A DNA stretch of 64,000 nt from a virus, in the IMG/VR virus record IMGVR_UViG_3300028840_004170, positions 1 to 64,000 of that record; one strand, written 5' to 3'. Positions 9,197 to 16,560 of this stretch are shown here, in pieces; within the stretch, counting starts at the first letter, position 1, and each line of letters begins with the position of its first letter. The position numbers were made by a program, and so were the translations under genes. Under the pieces are notes generated by a model. It did not search any database, was not told the DNA's origin, and saw nothing but the letters and a program-made list of their open reading frames with translations.

Positions 9197-9413
9197 CTTC
9201 ACCCTCTCCTACTATTCTTTCAATGGTGTATGAACCATCATCGTTTTCATTAATAGACCAGAAAGCATCATCAGCTTCACGAACTAAGAGATTCTTACCT
9301 ATTCTGGTAAATCCTTTCAGCTTGTCTACTGAGGCAACTTTCATTGTCTCTTTTTTTGTCAAGAAACTGGTTAGGTCATCACTTCCAGACCATGATATTT
9401 GATCGAGATCCAT
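9183..9413 (-). CDS. Hypothetical small acidic protein
   Basis: 76 residues; its 3' end overlaps the next gene. The centre reads KLKGFTRIGKNLLVREADDAFWSINEND, a beta-rich segment, and the C-terminus is acidic. No family recognised. It is cotranscribed with the Ig-like gene upstream and the Cys-domain gene downstream. Confidence 0.6.
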   Translation of the reverse strand: MDLDQISWSGSDDLTSFLTKKETMKVASVDKLKGFTRIGKNLLVREADDAFWSINENDDGSYTIERIVGEGEDESL

Positions 9414-9421
9414 TATCTACC

Positions 9422-10309
9422 TCACAGTGATATTGTAAGATTCACATTGATATCAATTGGTGAGTTGGAAGCCACAGGATCAGAAATCCTGATCAAACCG
9501 ACATAAGAACCAACTGCCATACCACTGATATCTACTATGACAGACATAGCTATTGCTGGGTCTGTATCAGACATTGGCCCACCACTGGTGGGATTTACAG
9601 AAAGCCAACTAGAACCAGTCACTACTTGCGCTGTCCAATTTAAGATAGACGTAGCAGGACCAGAGTTGGAAACACTCAAAATTTGTACTGGTGGGTTAGC
9701 TCCATTAACAATACCAGCAAAGTTAAGGTCTGTAGCTGGTAATATCTCTATTTCAGGTCTTGGGAGAACCGTGAAATTGATATCAATAGTTTGAGGTGTG
9801 TTTGAAGCTCTATCATCAGCAACTTCAATAGTACCTACATATGACCCAGCACTCAAACCTTCAACATCAACTGATATTGATACAGTCTCTTCTTCATCTT
9901 TAGCTATATTACCAACACTATCGGGGGTACTCGAAATCCAGGTTTCGTCTGGAGTAAGCCCCACACTCAATAAAGAGCCAAAGGAACCTATATTAGATAT
10001 CACAACATCTTGAGCATCGGGGTTATCACCTGTCTCAGTAGCCTCAAAATTAAAGGTTGTGTTATCAAGAGAAATCGTTGGTACATTCTCACCAAGGATT
10101 GAATCCATAGAAGACACAATATCTCTAACAACTTCTTCTGGTAGAGGGATGTCTTCAAGAAAAGCACCTTGAGGTGTTTCAATACTCATGACATATAGGT
10201 CATTTGTAAGATAGAGATTATCTACCTTAATCGTATATGAATACGTACCCTGTGATGTCACAGTCTCAAAATGAAATTTTTGAGTTTGTAGTCGTTCACT
10301 GACACTCAT
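9422..10309 (-). CDS. Protein with two Ig-like (BACON/ASH-type) repeats
   Basis: 295 residues. After an N-terminal beta-rich domain of about 85 residues come two repeats of about 100 residues. Each ends with the same signature (LSAGSYVGTIEVADDRASN..., MAVGSYVGLIRISDPVASN...). Each also carries a BACON-like core (WISSTPDSVG, SSWLSVNPTSGG). Such domains bind glycans or decorate virions. The unusual point is location: it sits on the leftward strand between HTH regulators and the packaging genes, not in the rightward virion operon. Its ATG overlaps the stop of the upstream regulator (TAATG). No signal peptide. Confidence 0.7.
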   Translation of the reverse strand: MSVSERLQTQKFHFETVTSQGTYSYTIKVDNLYLTNDLYVMSIETPQGAFLEDIPLPEEVVRDIVSSMDSILGENVPTISLDNTTFNFEATETGDNPDAQDVVISNIGSFGSLLSVGLTPDETWISSTPDSVGNIAKDEEETVSISVDVEGLSAGSYVGTIEVADDRASNTPQTIDINFTVLPRPEIEILPATDLNFAGIVNGANPPVQILSVSNSGPATSILNWTAQVVTGSSWLSVNPTSGGPMSDTDPAIAMSVIVDISGMAVGSYVGLIRISDPVASNSPIDINVNLTISL

Positions 10310-10911
10310 TAATTGGCCTCTGCCGACATGAGGACATATCCCTTATTATGATTCCATTGAGGTAATATGACCTCTTTCAAAATGTTAAAATTTTTACTTA
10401 TCTCATCGAATATATAGAAGTAAGGATCTTTATGGCTTGGTTTTTTCTTGAGCAAATTGAGATTCTTAAAAAATCTATGACGAACTAATCCTTGAGAGAG
10501 CCCTAATTGCTCAGCAACCCATGATTGACATGTTGTTTGGTACATACCCACCAATATGTCTACATCTAAGTCACTCATAATCTTACTTAGATCTTGTTGC
10601 ATTTGTTTTTCTGATATAGCTGGGAGGGAAAGGAGGAATTGAATTCTCTTGACAGCTTTCTTCAATCGATAACTAACTGCTGCCTGGGTACACCCAAAGA
10701 TTTCAGCAATGTCTGATTGCTTTTTATTCACGTCAAAATATAGAAAAACAAAATCAGCCTCTAGATCAGGCAATTTATCCATCAGAGGTTTCACAGTATC
10801 CATAGATAAATTATGAAAAAAAGATGCAGTCCTGGTCTGTAATGCATCCTCAGTAGAAAAGCGGCTTTCTATTTCCGCTGGATCTAAAGATATTACCTGT
10901 GAAGATCTCAT
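10309..10911 (-). CDS. Sigma-region-4-like HTH regulator, copy B
   Basis: 200 residues with two helix-turn-helix segments. The first spans about residues 65-95 (KKQSDIAEIFGCTQAAVSYR, like sigma region 4/LuxR-type HTH). The second is near 125-150 (WVAEQLGLSQGLVRHRFFK). A conserved C-terminal block follows (DPYFYIF, SKNFNILKEV, LPQW). Paralogous to the gene at 10993-11739. It lacks sigma region 2, so it is not a complete sigma factor; more likely a transcription regulator or a region-4-only specificity factor. AGGAGG lies 6-7 bases before the ATG. It is the first gene after the internal promoter and heads the packaging operon. Confidence 0.8.
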   Translation of the reverse strand: MRSSQVISLDPAEIESRFSTEDALQTRTASFFHNLSMDTVKPLMDKLPDLEADFVFLYFDVNKKQSDIAEIFGCTQAAVSYRLKKAVKRIQFLLSLPAISEKQMQQDLSKIMSDLDVDILVGMYQTTCQSWVAEQLGLSQGLVRHRFFKNLNLLKKKPSHKDPYFYIFDEISKNFNILKEVILPQWNHNKGYVLMSAEAN

Positions 10912-10951
10912 CCTCTGCCTCCTCGTATAGCTCTTTCAAAAAAAGTTCTAT

Positions 10952-10984
10952 ACTTATATAAGTAGAAAACAAATAAAAAATCAA
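10952..10984 (-). promoter_or_regulatory. Candidate leftward promoter with a 12-bp palindromic operator
   Basis: On the minus strand TTGATT (10984-10979), an 18-base spacer and TATATA (10960-10955) form a sigma70-like promoter ahead of regulator copy B. The -10 lies inside a perfect palindrome, ACTTATATAAGT, at 10952-10963, where a dimeric regulator could block it. It lies in the 81-base gap between the two paralogous regulators, one of the few real gaps in the left arm. Confidence 0.4.
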
Positions 10985-10992
10985 GCTATATT

Positions 10993-11739
10993 TCAGGAGA
11001 CGTGGAAACTTGAGAAAGACATATAGAATAATATAGATATTGATCGAAGTTTCATCATGAGAGATACTGAATCATGCTCTTCTACCGACAAAATACTGAC
11101 CGGCAAGCCAACATAACTAGCATCGTTCCCATCCTCCAATATCACCATCTGGTCTTCCACCTCCTTGATATTAAATATTTTACCAGAAGGTACGTTTACC
11201 AGCAAGTGGTTCTTACGAGTCCATTGAGGTAGGGAAACTTCTTTCAATATATTGAAGTTTTTACTTAGAGAATTGAAGATGTAAAGATATGGGTCCCTCA
11301 GATTCTTTTCAGTATCCAAGGTACGAAGACCTTTAAAGAACCTATGCCGTACCAAACCTTGGGATATATATAGACTATCAGCTACAGAGGTCTGGCATGT
11401 GGTTTGGTAAAGCCGTACAAATATCTCTACATCCAAAGGGTCCAAAACAGAAGCTAGGACCTCTCTCATTTGTGGCTCTGGTACATCAGGTATACTCAAA
11501 AGAAACTCAATACGTTTCAAAGACTTTTTGATGCGGTAACTAATCGCTGCTTGAGTACATCCAAATATATGTGCTATGTCTTTTTGTTTTTTGTTTTTAA
11601 CGAAGTACAAATAAAGAATATCAGCTTCAAAATCTGGTAATCTAGTAAGACATTTATTTAGGAAATCATCTGACAATTTATCACAATCCAAATTCAATTG
11701 GCTTATTATTATGTTCTGTAGATCTGATTCATCTATCAT
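10993..11739 (-). CDS. Sigma-region-4-like HTH regulator, copy A
   Basis: 248 residues from the ATG at 11739 (AAGG eight bases upstream; a GTG at 11748 is also in frame). It shares the double-HTH architecture of copy B: KKQKDIAHIFGCTQAAISYR, SVADSLYISQGLVRHRFFKG, and the same DPYLYIF/SKNFNILKEV/LPQW block. It then adds about 70 residues with a small beta-rich domain (LLVNVPSGKIFNIKEVEDQ) and a hydrophobic end. Evidently a tandem duplication with divergence. It follows the NusG-like gene, pointing to a transcription-control cluster. Confidence 0.8.
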   Translation of the reverse strand: MIDESDLQNIIISQLNLDCDKLSDDFLNKCLTRLPDFEADILYLYFVKNKKQKDIAHIFGCTQAAISYRIKKSLKRIEFLLSIPDVPEPQMREVLASVLDPLDVEIFVRLYQTTCQTSVADSLYISQGLVRHRFFKGLRTLDTEKNLRDPYLYIFNSLSKNFNILKEVSLPQWTRKNHLLVNVPSGKIFNIKEVEDQMVILEDGNDASYVGLPVSILSVEEHDSVSLMMKLRSISILFYMSFSSFHVS

Positions 11740-11744
11740 CACAT

Positions 11745-12245
11745 TCACCTTTTTGATAAATTAAAGGTCGGGATGTCAATCAGTATCTTCAGAGACTTCA
11801 ATTCAATTAACACTGAAGCTATAGATTTATCTATGTCAATAATAGTCCCAGGAAGGTCTTTATACAAACCACTTCGTATTGTCACCCTATCCTTTTTCTT
11901 GAAATTTGAAGTTAAAACAGACCTAAATTGTGTCTTCAGATCCTTCACGTAAGAGTCGTCCACTGGAGACACTCTTCTTTGGGTATTACCCTTTATCTGC
12001 TGGTCTTCAGTCAGCAACCGCTTGATGTACTTTGTGCCTTCTAATTGAAACAACTTATGAGGTGGGGTGTTGCTAATATCTATAAATATGTAGCCCTTAA
12101 CTAATGATAAGTCTAGACCTTTTTCATTTTTTAGAAATGGAATGAAGATATCTACTTCACCAAGGGAAGATTGGATTTCTTTTTTCAGGCGGTCTGTATC
12201 CTCCTTTTCACCCCAACTTGTTAATTCAAATACAGCCCATGCCAT
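11745..12245 (-). CDS. NusG-like transcription elongation/antitermination factor
   Basis: 166 residues from the ATG at 12245 (GGGGAAGA upstream, just after the DnaX stop). Residues 1-85 fit the NGN domain: a start MAWAVFELTSWGEKED like NusG's MxWYvv, then DIFIPFLKNEKG, LVKGYIFIDI matching the family's fPGYvfv, and KYIKRLLT. Residues about 115-166 form a KOW domain: RVTIRSGLYKDLPGTIIDID. NusG paralogues such as RfaH bind RNA polymerase and suppress pausing or termination. Next to two sigma-like regulators, a role in reading through the long phage operons is a reasonable inference. Confidence 0.75.
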   Translation of the reverse strand: MAWAVFELTSWGEKEDTDRLKKEIQSSLGEVDIFIPFLKNEKGLDLSLVKGYIFIDISNTPPHKLFQLEGTKYIKRLLTEDQQIKGNTQRRVSPVDDSYVKDLKTQFRSVLTSNFKKKDRVTIRSGLYKDLPGTIIDIDKSIASVLIELKSLKILIDIPTFNLSKR

Positions 12246-12249
12246 GTTT

Positions 12250-13563
12250 TTATCTTCCCCATGTACTAGCAAATCTCTTCTTGAAGGCTGAAGCACTCAT
12301 ATTTACGGCTGTAGTGCTAACTTCAATCTTCTTTGGAGTGTTCTTACGTGTCGGTTTATAACCATCGTTTCGTTTTTCAGGATTTATCCCAGCATGATCC
12401 ACAGGGGTAAGATATTCAGGGTCATTATCCCCCACGTCTTTTGGTAGAGGTTTGGATTTGGCTGTTGATGTAGCTTTAGAGGCTGGACGTATGTCAGTAG
12501 ACATACTCTGAGCTTCTGTAGTGTAACCACGATGTAGCTTCTCTATAGTCAACAGAACCTCACATATTAACATGGAACGATCTAGAAACCTTAAAGATCT
12601 ATTAAATGAAACCATGAATCTCTGAACCAATTCTATATCAAACTGTCCCAAGATTGCAACTCCTTGGTTTAGATCAAAATAGTTGGGTACGATCAATCTT
12701 TGATGGAGATATTGTAGATGAACAAGATTCTCAAGGATGTTAGAGTATATGTCTTGAGGAGATAATTTGAACAACATCTCCTGGATCAAGGTGAGTGTTT
12801 TAGCCTTATCATCAGACAGTATAGATTCAATGAGACCCAATATCTCAGTGGACCACCCAATACCTAGATAGTCCTTTACGTTCTGAGTCGAAATACCACC
12901 TATCTTACTCACTTGCTCCAAAGAACTGATAGCGTCCCTAACATGACCTTTACTATGGCTCACAATCCATTCTAAGGCTTCATGCTCGTACTCAAATTCT
13001 TCCTGCTTACAAATCAACTCCAATCGATCCGTAATGACCTGTGAAGGTATCCTCTCTAACTGTAACAGCTCACATCTGGACCTTATAGCAGGACGCATTT
13101 TTCTGAGTTCTGTAGTACAGAAGATACCAATTAGTTTCCTATCCTCAAGAGGCTTTAGTAGAACATCTTGACTATCTTTACTCATACGGTGAGATTCATC
13201 AAACAGAATGATTTTCTTCCCACCAAAAAGATTGTAGGATAGATTATCGACCGTAGCACGAACCCAATCAATGGTACCATGACCAGCAGCATCTCTTTCT
13301 TCGAAATTGAGGTGGTCTTCATTCATGAAGTTTTTACATGAATCACAGGTATTGCAAGGTTCATTTCCCTGACGGTTCTGACAAAGCATAGCTCTAGCAA
13401 AGATTCGAGCTAATGTTGTCTTACCACTCCCATGTGGTCCAGAAAAGACATATGATGTTTCCTGGTCTGTACCACCTTCCAACCTGGACTGTAGCACATT
13501 ACGGATCTTTTCCTGGCCCAGCACATCACTGAACTGCAACGGACGATATTTTAGGTCAAGCAT
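12250..13563 (-). CDS. dnaX: DNA polymerase III gamma/tau-like clamp-loader ATPase
   Basis: 437 residues. It starts with the family hallmark YRPLQFSDVLGQEKIRNVL. It has Walker A GPHGSGKTT (42-50), zinc Cys at 61, 70, 73 and 76, Walker B LFDESH (120-125), sensor-1 region IFCTTE, and the trans-acting SRC motif (162-164). AAA+ lid and oligomerisation domains follow to about residue 350. A basic, Pro/Ser/Thr-rich linker and short tail end the protein, far shorter than bacterial tau. With the delta and delta' genes at 29.3-31.0 kb it would form a bacterial-type clamp loader. Its ATG overlaps the stop of the upstream gene. Confidence 0.9.
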   Translation of the reverse strand: MLDLKYRPLQFSDVLGQEKIRNVLQSRLEGGTDQETSYVFSGPHGSGKTTLARIFARAMLCQNRQGNEPCNTCDSCKNFMNEDHLNFEERDAAGHGTIDWVRATVDNLSYNLFGGKKIILFDESHRMSKDSQDVLLKPLEDRKLIGIFCTTELRKMRPAIRSRCELLQLERIPSQVITDRLELICKQEEFEYEHEALEWIVSHSKGHVRDAISSLEQVSKIGGISTQNVKDYLGIGWSTEILGLIESILSDDKAKTLTLIQEMLFKLSPQDIYSNILENLVHLQYLHQRLIVPNYFDLNQGVAILGQFDIELVQRFMVSFNRSLRFLDRSMLICEVLLTIEKLHRGYTTEAQSMSTDIRPASKATSTAKSKPLPKDVGDNDPEYLTPVDHAGINPEKRNDGYKPTRKNTPKKIEVSTTAVNMSASAFKKRFASTWGR

Positions 13564-14081
13564 TATGCACTAGCCTCTACTAACTGAGGGGATGTGTTAT
13601 TCCCTTTCTCTTTCTTGATATCAACACTTTGGTCTCCATCAACCTCATCAAGATCAAGAACTTTGACATTACGACCAAACTTCTTCAAGTCTTCATGCCA
13701 GAATCCATAGGTGCTGATCACCTCTGAGAATTCTTGGATGTCAGGATCTCTCATTTTGTAGATATACTCATTGGTTTCTTCATCAACATCTACAAAACAA
13801 TAGCAAAGATAGTGATACAATGCTGCTTCTCTTTGACGTGGATTCAGCTCTTGCCAACCATCAGCACCTAACTCAATGATGTAATGACAACCATCCAAAA
13901 AGAAATTCTGCATAGGAGAAGCTTTCTTTGTCTTACCAAGAACCAACTTCCCTGCCTTCTTAGAGCATTTCTCTTTCATGACGTAGACAATCTTGGCATC
14001 AACTAACTCAGGGGCTCTCTTGGCAATGATCCCCTCTGCCATTTCCTTCACTTCCTCTGAGTACCAATACTCTGTAGCCAT
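13563..14081 (-). CDS. Metallopeptidase-like protein with altered metal site
   Basis: 172 residues. The layout matches the phage putative metallopeptidase family: a helical start, an IVYVMKEKCSKKAGKLVLG strand region, HYIIEL, then a QREAALYH helix. In the family that helix carries an H-E-x-x-H-type site (as I recall it, roughly DHELCHC). Here it reads YHYLCYC (residues 89-95), so the catalytic Glu and second His are both Tyr. This suggests a non-catalytic, binding-only protein. The acidic tail is probably disordered. It lies between the primase and DnaX genes. SD AAAGGAG before the ATG. Confidence 0.6.
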   Translation of the reverse strand: MATEYWYSEEVKEMAEGIIAKRAPELVDAKIVYVMKEKCSKKAGKLVLGKTKKASPMQNFFLDGCHYIIELGADGWQELNPRQREAALYHYLCYCFVDVDEETNEYIYKMRDPDIQEFSEVISTYGFWHEDLKKFGRNVKVLDLDEVDGDQSVDIKKEKGNNTSPQLVEASA

Positions 14082-14120
14082 AACTTATCTCCTTTGGTAA
14101 AAGGGTTTCCAGTCCCTCCA

Positions 14121-14807
14121 TTAAATATCATGGTATGCTACCTGGTCAAGGATATAATTCTTCAGTTTTGTATCACCCCACTCATACCATGCCTCACCAA
14201 TATCCTTGAACTTCGAGCTTAAAACTATACATTTGAAAGGTGATGACTTTGTACTAAAGTAGTTCCATGCTTTTTTCCTTATACTATCTGAAGATTTTTG
14301 TCCAGTTTTATCAGAATCAAAATATAGAAATACTTTATCAACAAACCTCTCTAAAAATCTATATTGTTGTGATGATAGATTTGCTGTGCTGACACACAAA
14401 GTATTAGCATAAATCCTTTGAAGAGGGAAAAAGTCAAAAGCTCCTTCAACTAAGAAGACACTTTTGGTTCTCCAAATCTCCTCAAGGCATCCTCTGGTTG
14501 TCCCAAAAAACCAAGGTCCTGGTGACTTAGCAACCCATTTGTAGTATTCTTTCTCTGCTACAGCTCTGGTGATAAATCCTGTTGGTGATTGGTCGAGACG
14601 TGTTAAAGGAAATAGCACATATCCAGTATTGACTCGTGGACCATCATAAAACACATTCCCATCTTTGGATATCTTCACAACCCTGGAACTCCAACCGACA
14701 CGGAACTGTCTTATCTGCTCTTCAGACACTCCACGAGAAAGTAGAAAATCCACAGCCTCTGGATGCCTTTGCAGATTGGCTTGCCATATCTTTATAAATT
14801 TCTCCAT
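14121..14807 (-). CDS. Minimal DnaG-type primase (Toprim domain)
   Basis: 228 residues. The N-terminal part resembles the DnaG RNA-polymerase basic domain (FLLSRGVSEEQIRQFRVGW, GYVLFPLTRLD). The Toprim motifs are clear: FLVEGAFDF with the catalytic Glu at 121, and LYFDSDKTGQ with acidic residues at 164-166. Neither the zinc-ribbon domain of DnaG nor the C-terminal helicase-binding domain is present, and no separate zinc-ribbon gene lies beside it. It may use the host primase zinc domain or work unconventionally. It lies in the replication operon. Confidence 0.8.
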   Translation of the reverse strand: MEKFIKIWQANLQRHPEAVDFLLSRGVSEEQIRQFRVGWSSRVVKISKDGNVFYDGPRVNTGYVLFPLTRLDQSPTGFITRAVAEKEYYKWVAKSPGPWFFGTTRGCLEEIWRTKSVFLVEGAFDFFPLQRIYANTLCVSTANLSSQQYRFLERFVDKVFLYFDSDKTGQKSSDSIRKKAWNYFSTKSSPFKCIVLSSKFKDIGEAWYEWGDTKLKNYILDQVAYHDI

Positions 14808-15325
14808 TTCACAAGCCTTATCTGTTCCAATGGGTTTCGAAGCATATATGTAGCATATGCTTTATCCAGGTCCTTTCGAGAAATAATAGTGAAAAAACCT
14901 AACTCTACCGTTCCAGGCACGATCATTATACAATCATTCAATTTATAATTGATTATCCCCACTCCTTCTAGAGCTAATTCTTCAAAGATTTGGTTTTTTC
15001 TGCTAAAGAACTGACCTATTATCCATCGAGGTTGTATACCTATTTCAACATAATATTCCAATACATCTTCTAGATCATTATGGATTTCTAGAGTATCTAT
15101 AAGGGAATCACTCACACGACTGAAAATATCTTCATTAGGTTCTACTGGAAAAATACCGGTACGAAACTTATAAGGAGGTTCATTTGAAATTTTAGGTACA
15201 CCAGTGCTTTTTGAGACAGCTATTGAAGATAAATCGAACCCTTCCCATTCCATCATTAATGGGACATGATCAGCAGCTCCCAATTCATAGTAGCTATCAA
15301 CAAGGATTTTACTTAGAATTTTCAT
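14792..15325 (-). CDS. Hypothetical protein in replication operon
   Basis: 177 residues from the ATG at 15325. Mixed alpha/beta composition with segments DSYYELGAADHVPLMMEWEG, EYYVEIGIQPRWIIGQFF and LNDCIMIVPGTVELGFF. No family recognised. It overlaps the primase start by 16 bases and the upstream gene's end by 17, so it is translationally coupled to both. Confidence 0.65.
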   Translation of the reverse strand: MKILSKILVDSYYELGAADHVPLMMEWEGFDLSSIAVSKSTGVPKISNEPPYKFRTGIFPVEPNEDIFSRVSDSLIDTLEIHNDLEDVLEYYVEIGIQPRWIIGQFFSRKNQIFEELALEGVGIINYKLNDCIMIVPGTVELGFFTIISRKDLDKAYATYMLRNPLEQIRLVKWRNL

Positions 15326-15938
15326 TCTTAGATCTCTTCTTAAACGAGAAAAATGCCTTGACTCGACCCCAAAACGGCAGTTTTCCTTTTTCATTAAGAA
15401 TAGACCTTAAAAGAGATAGGTCATGATGATGTTTTTCAACATGTTTCCAAAACTGGTCTTCTATCTCTCCTTTAGAATACTTATTGAGAAAGGCAGGGCA
15501 ATGGTCAGCATCACTGCTAATATCACAGATAGTGATTTCATTCTTCTCAAATGATAACTTACAAAGCCCTGTGTATTTGATGAACCCATGTAAATCATAC
15601 TTCTCTGCATGAGACAGGACTAGGTAAAATATATTGGAATCACTTTCTTCAAAATCAATGAGATGCTTTTTCCGTATCCAAATCCTACTATCATTGATCA
15701 GGAATTGAACCCTATCTTTATCTTCGTCTACCACACATTGGTATTCAATTCTGACTCGATTGATTCTATTGTAGTTTGGATTAGGCTCACCATCAATGAT
15801 GGGTTCAATATCAAGTGGATGCTGTAGATTGAACCTACAATTCCAAGGTTCTTGAGTAGATTTCTCCTTGATATAAGCATAGAAGTACCTTTTTAAAAGA
15901 TTCTGATACATCTCATATATTTCTTCTTTTGTTTTCAC
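15309..15938 (-). CDS. Hypothetical protein in replication operon
   Basis: 209 residues. It contains aromatic/charged segments (RINRVRIEYQCVV, FLINDSRIWIRKKHLIDF), a His cluster (KHVEKHHHDLSLL), and a basic C-terminus rich in Phe, Lys and Arg (WGRVKAFFSFKKRSKNE). No catalytic motif or family recognised. It begins one base after the Rad50-like C-half gene ends. Confidence 0.65.
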   Translation of the reverse strand: MKTKEEIYEMYQNLLKRYFYAYIKEKSTQEPWNCRFNLQHPLDIEPIIDGEPNPNYNRINRVRIEYQCVVDEDKDRVQFLINDSRIWIRKKHLIDFEESDSNIFYLVLSHAEKYDLHGFIKYTGLCKLSFEKNEITICDISSDADHCPAFLNKYSKGEIEDQFWKHVEKHHHDLSLLRSILNEKGKLPFWGRVKAFFSFKKRSKNENSK

Positions 15939-15939
15939 A

Positions 15940-16560
15940 TCATGGTCCTTTTATCTCTTTCAAAACTAGTTTTGAGCCATCCAAATCTCCAGCATAAGCT
16001 GTGTCTGCAAAGCTCAGGAACTTTGGTTGATGAGTTACAAGCAATACATCAAATTGAGTCTTTTTACATAATGACTTCAGGAAAGATCCTGCATTATCAA
16101 TGTATTCTTCCGAAACATTCCCTAAAGATTCATCGAGAGCTAGGAAGGGATATAGCTTCAGCTTCATTGAAGCTATGAACCGGAAAAGAAGAGACACTAT
16201 ATTGGCTACACCACCCCCAAAAGAATCAAGGACATCTCCTTCGATCCCCTTCATCCCATCAGTAAGTAAAAAATCGATGTTGACCTTCCCACGTTTGATG
16301 CTTGAATCAATTTTTAAGGAAAGGTCTTGGTCCTCGAAAATGGCCTGTAAGCCCTCTGTGATGATAGCCCTGATACTTTCCTTGTCTTCGTGGATTAAAG
16401 CTTGCAGAATGGTTTTTATGGCCTCTGAAGCCTGTTCTAGGACAGACATCTGGTGCTCTATCTTCTTAATCTCATCTTCCAATGAAGATTCGTCTCGAAG
16501 ATACTTGGATCGCACCCCTTCTAGTCGGGATATTTTGTCTCCAAGATCACCTAACATCAT
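15940..16560 (-). CDS. SbcC/Rad50-like ATPase, C-terminal half
   Basis: 206 residues. A short coiled coil (10-60) leads into an ABC-ATPase C-lobe with signature DSFGGGVANIVSLLF (112-126), Walker B LALDESLGN with its catalytic Glu (140-148), and switch His in LLVTHQPKF (173-181). There is no Walker A. It complements the gene at 19844-21010, which has Walker A and the zinc hook but no signature or Walker B. Together they form one Rad50-type head from two polypeptides. They are separated by the Mre11-like, nuclease, coiled-coil and clamp genes. It opens with overlapping ATGATG codons on the clamp's stop. Confidence 0.85.
   Translation of the reverse strand: MMLGDLGDKISRLEGVRSKYLRDESSLEDEIKKIEHQMSVLEQASEAIKTILQALIHEDKESIRAIITEGLQAIFEDQDLSLKIDSSIKRGKVNIDFLLTDGMKGIEGDVLDSFGGGVANIVSLLFRFIASMKLKLYPFLALDESLGNVSEEYIDNAGSFLKSLCKKTQFDVLLVTHQPKFLSFADTAYAGDLDGSKLVLKEIKGP

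Noticed and set aside
10309-11739. Complete sigma factors
   Set aside because: Only region-4-like HTHs are visible; no region 2 core-binding or -10-melting sequence.
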